Positions 1-8,700 of a stretch of DNA of 45,134 bases are shown here, one piece after another. The notes beneath the pieces were generated by a model, which saw only the letters and a list, made by a program, of their open reading frames with translations, was not told the DNA's origin and ran no database searches. The stretch lies in NCBI GenBank assembly GCA_001567165.1, contig LNFQ01000052.1, positions 1 through 45,134 on the forward strand. The letters are read 5' to 3'. Within the stretch, counting starts at the first letter, position 1; each line of letters starts with the position of its first letter. Position numbers and translations under genes: made by a program. The stretch comes from Bacteroidetes bacterium OLB11 (GTDB lineage: Bacteria > Bacteroidota > Bacteroidia > Chitinophagales > Chitinophagaceae).

Positions 1-396
1 ATTTCCTCCGGAAGTATTGTTAATTCCTCCATAGTTTACATTTGTAATATATTCGAAAGTAGCACTTGAAATTGAACTATTACAATAGCTTGGTGGTGGC
101 AATACAGGAGCTAGCCACGATGTAGTTATTGCAGAAGTGCCCATTTCACAAATTGTATCTGGTGTTGCAGTTGCAGATAAACTTGGACTCATCACTGAAA
201 CGCTTGTTGTTGAAGTTGCAGTACATCCGTTCGCATCTGTTGCTAAAACAGTATAAGTTGTATTTGCGTTTGGTGTTACTTGAACTGTTTGTCCACTTAA
301 TACGCCCGGATTCCATGTATAAGATGTAGCCCCTGCACTTGCAGTTAAAGTTGATGTATCTCCGTTACAGATGTTACTAGGTGAAGCCGTCGCAGC
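1..396 (-). CDS. Continuation of the giant repeat surface protein (third repeat begins; 3' end outside window)
   Basis: Past an A-run at 397-401 the minus-strand reading frame of the neighbouring large gene resumes in another frame and stays open to the window edge. It encodes an Ig-like segment (motifs NICNGDTSTLTA, TYTVLATDANGC) and, from about base 87 downward, the start of a third GEVED module (YCNSSISSATFEYITN). The DNA is the same as bases 1586-1981 of the preceding repeat apart from one extra A. I infer that it belongs to the same gene and that the true protein is much longer than the raw frame. The C-terminus, probably with a T9SS sorting domain, is not in the window. Confidence 0.7.
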
Positions 397-1672
397 AAAA
401 AGAACCGCCAGTTAAGGTAACTAATTCTTGGATTTCTGTAATATCCAAGGCTCTATTGTATATTCTAAATTCATCTAATTTTCCCCCTGATGGTAAGTTT
501 GTATTTGAAGAATAAGCTCCTACTTTGAATGGTCCAACGCCATTAATAGCAGGTGGTGTTGCTTGTGTTATAGTATTGATTAAAACTCCATCTAAATAAA
601 CCTTGATATTTCCTAATGCTTGGCTGTAAACAGCAGTACATAAGTGTGGATTTATAGTTGCCCCTCCTGTAAAAGTGATGTCAGCCATTCCTGTTGCACG
701 AATCATCCAGTTATTAGCTCCTGCGACTCCATTTGTAAAGCAACGGAATGAAGCAGCAGAGTTATCTCCGAATATATAATATAAAGTTGCTGACGGTGCA
801 ATTCCTGATGTCCAGAATGATATGGTCCATGCAGTTGTAGGCATATTGGTTGCCCAACCGGTATTTACATAATCGATACTACTAGATGTTCCAGCTCCCA
901 ATAAGGCTCCACCGTCAAGACCAGCTCCTCCTTGTGTAAGTCCGACTCCAACGATAGTAGCAGTACCTGTTCCTACTGGCGGGGTTAATGCTAAATTGGG
1001 TATTGATGCTCCAGCTCCATCAAATTTATAATAAAATAATTCTGGATTTGCAGGACCTGCTACTCCTCCAAAAGGATTCACTGTTAATTGTACAGTTGAT
1101 GTATTTGTGCATCCGGTAGCACTTGTTGCGGTTACGGTATAAATTGTAGTTGCAGTTACATTTGATGCCGTTACATTAGGTAGATTCGTTGCATTTAAGA
1201 ATGTAGCGGGAGACCACAAAACACTTGACAAGCCAGCAGGGAATCCTCCACTGACATTTACTGTATAATCTTCTGCCTCTCCATAGCCTGCAGTTATACA
1301 AGCATTTGGTGTCGCATTTGCATAAACAACCATTACTCTCATTCGTGTATTCCCATTTATTGCTTCTGCAGGTGGGGTAATTGATAGTGTATAAGGACCG
1401 GGGCTTACTACGTTTACTGCTAATGTGTATTGTTCTCCAGCATCTGTAAAATCACCATTTTGATTCCAGTCAATCCATGCAAAAACGTATTCATTCGCAT
1501 CTGGATTGATTGTAACCGATAAAGGTGATGCTGTTCCTGCTGTTACATAAGCCGTTTGTGCCAAATAATTAACAGGACCTCCTGCATTTCCTCCGGAAGT
1601 ATTGTTAATTCCTCCATAGTTTACATTTGTAATATATTCGAAAGTAGCACTTGAAATTGAACTATTACAATA
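88..1672 (-). repeat. Second copy of the 1.58 kb intragenic tandem repeat
   Basis: This 1585-base unit encodes GEVED, Ig-like, LamG and Ig-like modules. It would be 1584 bases (528 codons) without the extra A at 397-401. It is nearly identical to the unit at 1673-3253 through the GEVED and LamG modules. A third unit starts at base 87 and runs off the edge. Confidence 0.9.
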
Positions 1673-4480
1673 GCTTGGTGGTGGCAATACAGGAGCTAGC
1701 CACGATGTAGTTATTGCAGAAGTGCCCATTTCACAAATTGTATCTGGTGTTGCAGTTGCAGATAAACTTGGACTCATCACTGAAACGCTTGTTGTTGAAG
1801 TTGCAGTACATCCGTTCGCATCTGTTGCTAAAACAGTATAAGTTGTATTTGCGTTTGGTGTTACTTGAACTGTTTGTCCACTTAATACGCCCGGATTCCA
1901 TGTATAAGATGTAGCCCCTGCACTTGCAGTTAAAGTTGATGTATCTCCGTTACAGATGTTACTAGGTGAAGCCGTCGCAGCAAAAGAACCGCCAGTTAAG
2001 GTAACTAATTCTTGGATTTCTGTAATATCCAAGGCTCTATTGTATATTCTAAATTCATCTAATTTTCCCCCTGATGGTAAGTTTGTATTTGAAGAATAAG
2101 CTCCTACTTTGAATGGTCCAACGCCATTAATAGCAGGTGGTGTTGCTTGTGTTATAGTATTGATTAAAACTCCATCTAAATAAACCTTGATATTTCCTAA
2201 TGCTTGGCTGTAAACAGCAGTACATAAGTGTGGATTTATAGTTGCCCCTCCTGTAAAAGTGATGTCAGCCATTCCTGTTGCACGAATCATCCAGTTATTA
2301 GCTCCTGCGACTCCATTTGTAAAGCAACGGAATGAAGCAGCAGAGTTATCTCCGAATATATAATATAAAGTTGCTGACGGTGCAATTCCTGATGTCCAGA
2401 ATGATATGGTCCATGCAGTTGTAGGCATATTGGTTGCCCAACCGGTATTTACATAATCGATACTACTAGATGTTCCAGCTCCCAATAAGGCTCCACCGTC
2501 AAGACCAGCTCCTCCTTGTGTAAGTCCGACTCCAACGATAGTAGCAGTACCTGTTCCTACTGGCGGGGTTAATGCTAAATTGGGTATTGATGCTCCAGCT
2601 CCATCAAATTTATAATAAAATAATTCTGGATTTGCAGGACCTGCTACTCCTCCAAAAGGATTCACTGTTAATTGTACAGTTGATGTATTTGTGCATCCGG
2701 TAGCACTTGTTGCGGTTACGGTATAAATTGTAGTTGCAGTTACATTTGATGCCGTTACATTAGGTAGATTCGTTGCATTTAAGAATGTAGCGGGAGACCA
2801 CAAAACACTTGCAACAGGAGTTTTGCCTCCACTTACGTTTACTGTATAATCTTCTGCCTCTCCAAAGCTTGCAGTTACACAAGCATTTGGTGTCGCATTT
2901 GCATAAACAACCATTACTCTCATTCGTGTATTCCCATTTATTGCTTCTGCAGGTGGGGTAATTGATAGTGTATAAGGACCGGGGCTTGCTACGCTTACTG
3001 CTAATGTGTATTGTTCTCCAGCATCTGTAAAATCACCATTTTGATTCCAGTCAATCCATGCAAAAACGTATTCATTCGCATCTGGATTGATTGTAACCGA
3101 TAAAGGTGATGCTGCTCCTGCTGTTACATAAGCCGTTTGTGCCAAATAATTAACAGGACCTCCTGCATTTCCTCCGGAAGTATTGTTAATTCCTCCATAG
3201 TTTACATTTGTAATATATTCGAAAGTAGCACTTGAAATTGAACTATTACAATAAGCTCCGGGTATGGGGGGGGTCAAATAATAAGCATTCAAAGAAGAAG
3301 TTCCATTTTCACAAATTGCACTTGGTGTTGCGACTACACTATCAATAATAGGTATTGTATTTACAATTATCGAAACGGTACTTGTAGCAGTGCAACCATT
3401 TGCATTGGTTGCGACTACCGTGTAAGTTGTACTTGCCGCAGGCGACACCACAACACTTGCTCCACTTAGTGCTCCCGGATTCCATGTGTATGATGTGCCG
3501 CTTCCTGTTGCGGTTAGGGTTGAAGATTCCCCTCCACAAATGGTATCTTGACTTGCTGATGCCGATACTGTTGGCAATGTATATGGAATAAAATTAGAAA
3601 GAGAAGAAGCAGTACCCGATGGATTGGTCACAGTTATAACTCCAGCCAAAGCTCCAGTGGGAACGACAGCATCTATTTGTGTTGGAGAAATGACTGTAAA
3701 AGAGGTTGCATTTACCCCGCCAAATTGAACTAAAGTTGTTCCTGTCAAGTTAGTACCTGTGATGGTAACTATAGATCCTTCACATCCTGAACCAGGAGAA
3801 AAAGAAGTAATTGTTGGAGGAGATGAGACAAAATAAGTTATTACCATTCTTGGTCTTGTTGTTATAGTTCCAGTATTTGTTGTTGTTGCATTGCCACAAC
3901 CATTGACTCCATCGCCTCTATAAGTGTGTGAAACAGTACCTGCCAATCCTGTTGTCCATTGGCAAGCTGGGTTTGATGTAAATCCTCCTCCAGAAATCCC
4001 ACCACAAACTTCTACAACCAAATCTCCTCCGGTATAAACAAAAGAAGAAGTATTAAATAAGACATCTCCTGCGTATCCACTTAAATAGCTATAATTTGTA
4101 GGTCCATACACAGTTGTAAAACCAGTTTCCCACGAAGCAGTATTTAAATTTGCCAATGAAGTATTTTTTAAACTTATGGTATATCCCTCTTGTAAGTGTC
4201 CGGAAATGGTCGTTGCGTTGGTTACCCAACCAATTTGGCTAATAACACTTCCATTGGTTAACCCGGCGGCAGTTAACTCTGATTGCCGATAAAGATACTG
4301 TGCCCGTTGAGAGTAATAAAAATCTTGCAATGGGCAAGGGTAGGTAGTAGTAGTATTGGCACCATTATTTGCACCAATATAAATGGTAGTCTGACTTTTT
4401 ACTTCATTCGTAAAACCTAATGCTAGCAAAAAGCAAAAGAATGTAAGTATTTTTTGAGGTGAAAAGAGAATTTGTTTCAT
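377..4480 (-). CDS. Giant secreted multidomain repeat protein (IPT/TIG, Ig-like, GEVED, LamG modules), adhesin-like
   Basis: The raw frame is 1367 residues and starts with a signal peptide (about residues 1-29, ending NEVKSQ). In order I see an N-terminal secreted domain of about 185 residues, an IPT/TIG domain (about 222-300, SFSPGSGCEGSIVTITG), an Ig-like module, a GEVED domain (about 410-560, AWIDWNQNGDFTDAGEQY), an Ig-like module, a LamG/concanavalin-like domain (about 640-840, KVYLDGVLI, LDEFRIYNRALDITE), then the Ig-GEVED-Ig-LamG block again from residue 937. Such proteins in Bacteroidota are usually exported by T9SS and act in adhesion, gliding or glycan binding; that role is inferred. 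The frame ends in GGSFCCDGFT, where the earlier copy reads GGSFAATASPSNIC. The early stop is caused by one extra A at 397-401, so the real gene runs on past the left edge. A promoter-like element lies about 60 bases upstream. Confidence 0.85.
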   Translation of the reverse strand: MKQILFSPQKILTFFCFLLALGFTNEVKSQTTIYIGANNGANTTTTYPCPLQDFYYSQRAQYLYRQSELTAAGLTNGSVISQIGWVTNATTISGHLQEGYTISLKNTSLANLNTASWETGFTTVYGPTNYSYLSGYAGDVLFNTSSFVYTGGDLVVEVCGGISGGGFTSNPACQWTTGLAGTVSHTYRGDGVNGCGNATTTNTGTITTRPRMVITYFVSSPPTITSFSPGSGCEGSIVTITGTNLTGTTLVQFGGVNATSFTVISPTQIDAVVPTGALAGVITVTNPSGTASSLSNFIPYTLPTVSASASQDTICGGESSTLTATGSGTSYTWNPGALSGASVVVSPAASTTYTVVATNANGCTATSTVSIIVNTIPIIDSVVATPSAICENGTSSLNAYYLTPPIPGAYCNSSISSATFEYITNVNYGGINNTSGGNAGGPVNYLAQTAYVTAGAASPLSVTINPDANEYVFAWIDWNQNGDFTDAGEQYTLAVSVASPGPYTLSITPPAEAINGNTRMRVMVVYANATPNACVTASFGEAEDYTVNVSGGKTPVASVLWSPATFLNATNLPNVTASNVTATTIYTVTATSATGCTNTSTVQLTVNPFGGVAGPANPELFYYKFDGAGASIPNLALTPPVGTGTATIVGVGLTQGGAGLDGGALLGAGTSSSIDYVNTGWATNMPTTAWTISFWTSGIAPSATLYYIFGDNSAASFRCFTNGVAGANNWMIRATGMADITFTGGATINPHLCTAVYSQALGNIKVYLDGVLINTITQATPPAINGVGPFKVGAYSSNTNLPSGGKLDEFRIYNRALDITEIQELVTLTGGSFAATASPSNICNGDTSTLTASAGATSYTWNPGVLSGQTVQVTPNANTTYTVLATDANGCTATSTTSVSVMSPSLSATATPDTICEMGTSAITTSWLAPVLPPPSYCNSSISSATFEYITNVNYGGINNTSGGNAGGPVNYLAQTAYVTAGTASPLSVTINPDANEYVFAWIDWNQNGDFTDAGEQYTLAVNVVSPGPYTLSITPPAEAINGNTRMRVMVVYANATPNACITAGYGEAEDYTVNVSGGFPAGLSSVLWSPATFLNATNLPNVTASNVTATTIYTVTATSATGCTNTSTVQLTVNPFGGVAGPANPELFYYKFDGAGASIPNLALTPPVGTGTATIVGVGLTQGGAGLDGGALLGAGTSSSIDYVNTGWATNMPTTAWTISFWTSGIAPSATLYYIFGDNSAASFRCFTNGVAGANNWMIRATGMADITFTGGATINPHLCTAVYSQALGNIKVYLDGVLINTITQATPPAINGVGPFKVGAYSSNTNLPSGGKLDEFRIYNRALDITEIQELVTLTGGSFCCDGFT
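1673..3253 (-). repeat. First copy of the 1.58 kb intragenic tandem repeat
   Basis: This 1581-base unit (527 codons) begins at the Tyr codon of YCNSSISSATF. Visible differences from the next copy are few and cluster in the GEVED module: AGAASPLS against AGTASPLS, AVSVASPG against AVNVVSPG, NACVTASFG against NACITAGYG, and the linker SGGKTPVAS against SGGFPAGLSS. The LamG part reads the same in both translations. Confidence 0.9.
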
Positions 4481-4537
4481 AAATAATTTTTTTAACTTTT
4501 AAATGAATTTTTTACAGATAAATTACGACATTTAACA

Positions 4538-4570
4538 CAAATATATCAATCATTTGCCGAATTATCCAAA
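4538..4570 (-). promoter_or_regulatory. Bacteroidota-type promoter of the giant surface protein
   Basis: On the minus strand TTTG (4570-4567) is followed after 21 bases by TATATTTG (4545-4538), matching TTTG-N19-21-TAnnTTTG. The predicted transcript starts near 4532 and leaves a leader of about 50 bases before the ATG at 4480. The rest of the 4481-4749 gap is AT-rich with no gene visible. Confidence 0.6.
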
Positions 4571-4749
4571 TTTTTTCACTTTTATTTTAAAAAACATTAA
4601 CATAACATATAGTGTTATACTATTTTTCATTTTTATTTATTGTCACATTTCTTTTATGGAATTTTTCACTTTTTTTAATCATATAAAATAAATAAAATCA
4701 ATCAATGCATCAAATTCTCTTAATTTGTAAAAACAATTTATTTAAGCTA

Positions 4750-5722
4750 TGCGTTACCTTCTTTGTTTCATCTTACTTTTTTCGATTTCTAACCCTCTTT
4801 ATTCACAAAAAAAATGAATACTTTCCAATCCGAATGGAAAATGATTGATGCCGATTTTCAAAATAATCTCAATCAAAGTGCCACACAAAAAATTAAAAAA
4901 ATCATTGACGTTGCAAAGAAAGAAGGAAACCATGAGCAATACATCAAAGCCATTTGCTACCTTCAATTAGCACTTGCTGAAACCGATGAAGAATCGAGCA
5001 AAAACAATATTCTTTTTTTTGATAAAGAAATCAAAGAACAACAAAACGAGCCTATCAAATATAGTATCTTAAACAGTATATTGGGCGATCTTATCGAGAG
5101 TTATTATCAAGCAAATCGTTGGAAAATACTTTCCCGTACTCCACTCAATCATCGTTGGGATGCCGATAATGTGACCTATACCGATATTGACACTTGGGCT
5201 ACTGCTGATTTTAATCATGCATTATTGATTTGTTATAAAAACTCTTTGAAGTATGAATCTTTTTTAAAAAAAGAATCTATTGGTCAGTATTCGGTACTAA
5301 TTGATTCTGGAAAAAACACAACTCAACTTCGTCCTACTTTATATGATGTGCTTGCTTTTCGGGTTATTGAAAGTTTGAGTGATGATAGCAAAGAAATTAC
5401 ACAAGGAGCCTATCAATATGAGATGAATGATGCAGCCTTATTTAGCACAGCCAAAGAGTTTTGCAAAATTCCGTTGAAAACATCAGACACAACACAAAGC
5501 CAATATCGAGCGTTGAGATTATACCAAAGTTTAGTTGCGTTTCACTTGAATGATGCTGAACCTTCGGCTTTAATTGATATCGACTTATTGCGATTGGAGT
5601 TTCTTTATCAAAAAAGTTTTTTTATCCAACAAAGAAGCGCTTTACATCAAACAATTGAAAGCTATCGAAGAAAAATATCACCATCACAAACAGGCTGCAA
5701 AAGCGAGTTTCTTCCTTGCTAG
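4750..5722 (+). CDS. Alpha-2-macroglobulin family protein, N-terminal fragment (signal peptide and helical repeat region)
   Basis: An ATG at 4750 encodes a good type I signal peptide (MRYLLCFILLFSISNPLYSQ) that hits a stop straight after an A-run (4807-4814, 8 A). With 9 A it reads directly into the frame that begins MNTFQSEWKMIDADF at 4814. I therefore place the true start at 4750. The region is helical and polar, as expected for the N-terminus of bacterial MG2/A2M proteins. The frame leaves the main gene again inside an A6-G-T7 run (5610-5623); removing one T joins it to the 5574-10811 frame as KSFLSNKEALYIKQL. The fragment therefore belongs to one gene of about 2,020 residues together with the next entry. 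There is no lipobox, so the product is predicted periplasmic or exported rather than a lipoprotein. Confidence 0.75.
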
Positions 5723-8700
5723 AATTTATTCAGAAAAAAAAGAAATGCTTCAAAAAGCCATCGAAAAATGTTCCACTATTAGCCATCAATTTCCGAATAG
5801 TGAAGCAGCTTATCTTGCCAATGAATTTATCAATAATCATTCTCGTCCGGTCTTGAATTTAAAAACAGAAAAAGCAATTCTACCTGATAAGCCATCGCTT
5901 GCTCTTTTAGAATTTAAAAATGTATCCAATATCTATTTTAAAATTGTGCCAATCACACAGGAGGAGCTACAGAATGTTTCCTTTTATAATCGCGACTATT
6001 CATCGCTTTTGAGCAAAACGCCCATTAAAAAATGGGAAAAGAATATTTCGGATAAAAATGATTATTTGCTTCATAGTACTGAAATCAAAATAGAAGCTCT
6101 CCCTCTAGGACTCTTTGCTGTCTTGCTTTCCGAGTCGAAAGATTTTAACAGTAAAAGTGAAACATCCGTTGCAATTATCAACAGCAGCAACTTGGCTTAT
6201 GTGGTGCAAACGCCCGTTGTGGGGGCATCTACGGCATATATTGTGCATCGAGAAAGTGGTGAACCTATTGCCAATGCTTCACTGCGTCTTTGGAAACAAG
6301 AGTATGATTATAAAAAACAAAAATATAATGCCACCCTCGTTAGTACTTTAACTAGCAATGCAGAAGGAAAGGTCAATTTTGACTTAAACCATCGTTATGA
6401 AAGTTATTATTTTGAAGTATCAAAAGGAAACGACCATCTTTATTTGAATGATTATATTTCAATATATAATAGCACGCCCACCCAAACACCACAAGAAATA
6501 AAAACATTTATTTTCACCGACAGGGGTCTATATCGCCCCAACCAACTCATCTACTTTAAAGGAATCGTTTTGCAATTAAATGCCTCTAAAAAAAGTAAAG
6601 TATTAGCAGGTTTTAAAACACAAGTTATATTAAAAGATTATAATCGAAATGAGGTTCAAAAAATAGATGTTACCACTAATGAAAATGGCTCATTTCAAGG
6701 AACATTCAAAGCTCCAGAAGGGTTGCTGAATGGCACTTTCACGATATACACTCCAAATGGCAGCCAAACCATTCAAATTGAAGAATATAAACGACCCAAA
6801 TTTGAAGTCTTGTTTGACACGCTTATTTCTTCTTACAAATTGAACGAAACAATTCAAGTGAAAGGAAAAGCATTAGCCTTTTCCGGAAACGAAATTGATG
6901 GTGCCACTGTATCTTATCGAGTGTATCGAAATGCCCGATTCCCATACTATTGGCACTTTTACAGAGGTGGACGCCCTCAAAGCCCCCAACGAGAAATCAC
7001 TCATGGCAAAACCACCACTTTGCCTGACGGCACTTTTACAATATCCTTTGATGCCTTGCCCGATGAAAATATTGATAAAAAAACAATACCCGTTTTTGAA
7101 TATACCATCGAAGCCGATATCACAGACCTCAATGGCGAAACCCGAAGTGGCAGCAGCAACGTTTCTGTTTCTTATCAAAATCTTTTACTGCAAATAGAAA
7201 CTCCCGAAAACCAGAACATCAAAGACTTTAAGCAATTAACCGTTTATGCAAGCAACTTAGATGGTGGTGTGATTCCACAAGAAATTGATTTAAGTCTTAA
7301 AAAATTAAAATCTCCTCAACAAGCCTATAGAAGTCGCCTTTGGGGCAAACCAGAATATTATTCCATTTCAGAAAAAGAGTTTAGAAATGATTTTCCTTTT
7401 GACGAATATCAAGATGAAAATAATCATTTTAATTGGCAAGAAGAAAAAACAATTTGGAATCTCCATTTAAAAGTAAATCAAAAAGAAGCTCAAAGCGTCA
7501 AAAGCCCTAATGAGGAGGGCTGGTACGTGTTGGAAGCTCACACGATTGATAAAGACAAAAACCCAATTGTCGAGAAAAAATATATTCGATTGTATAAAGA
7601 AAATGGCGTGGCTTTGCCTGATGAAAAATTGATTGTTCGCAGCTCAAAAGAAAACGCTGAGCCAAATGAAAAAATAAATATCGAAATCATAACGCCTTAT
7701 CCTCATTCTCATCTAATATATGAAAGCACCCAAGCCTCCTCTATTCAAAAAGACCAATGGATTCATCTTGAAAAAACATACAGCGAAACCAAAACAATCA
7801 GCGAAGCAGACAGAGGCGGGTTTAACATCGTTTGTTGGTATGTGAAAAATAATCGTTTTTATTCCAAAACACACTTTATCAATATTCCATGGTCAAATAA
7901 AGATTTAAACATCAGTCTTGAAACATATAGAGAAAAAATACAACCCGGCACTGATCAAGAGTGGACTATAAAAATCAGTGGAAATAAAAAAGAAAAAGTT
8001 AGTGCTGAATTGCTAGCATCTATGTATGATGCCAGTTTGGACGCCTACCGCAAACATGAATGGAGCCCTTTTTCAATTTTCAAAACAAATTATTCTGCTA
8101 ACATTTGGAGCTCTTCATTAAACTTTCAGATTGAAAATAGTCGGGTAATTTTTACACCGGAATATCAATATATCAAAAATTATGAACTGATATATCCGAG
8201 TTTGCAAACATGGGGACTAGTAAATCAATATGCCTATCCTATAGCTTATCGCACAAGAGGCGGTATGGATTACAATATGGATGCTCCAATGTTGGAAAAA
8301 GGAATTGTCAGGAGTAGTAGTTCCTTTGAAATGCCATCACCAGCTCTATTAGCTGAAGGCACGATGTTGCAAGAAGGCATAGAAGGAGATGCAACCAAAG
8401 CCATTAATAAAAAAGAAATTCCGGCTAAAGAAGAAAATAAACCAAAAAATGACAAAATGGATGAAGGGATGATAAGAAGTAATTTAGCCGAAACTGCCTT
8501 TTTCTTTCCACAACTTCAAACGAATGCAGAAGGAAATGTTTTCTTGAAATTTAAAGCCCCAGAATCGCTCACTCGTTGGAAACTAATGGCCTTCGCTCAC
8601 ACGAATGATTTGCAAAGTGCTTATTTTTCTGCTAATGTTACAACCCAAAAAGAGCTCATGATTATTCCTAATACTCCTCGCTTTTTAAGAGAAGGCGACC

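Noticed and set aside
129..1914. Two identical 66-codon plus-strand frames (129-329 and 1714-1914)
   Set aside because: They are antisense shadows of the repeated minus-strand surface gene; identity follows from the repeat.
4608..4625. Small dyad ATAACA...TGTTAT upstream of the A2M-type gene
   Set aside because: The arms are only six bases in very AT-rich DNA, with no placement relative to a recognisable promoter.
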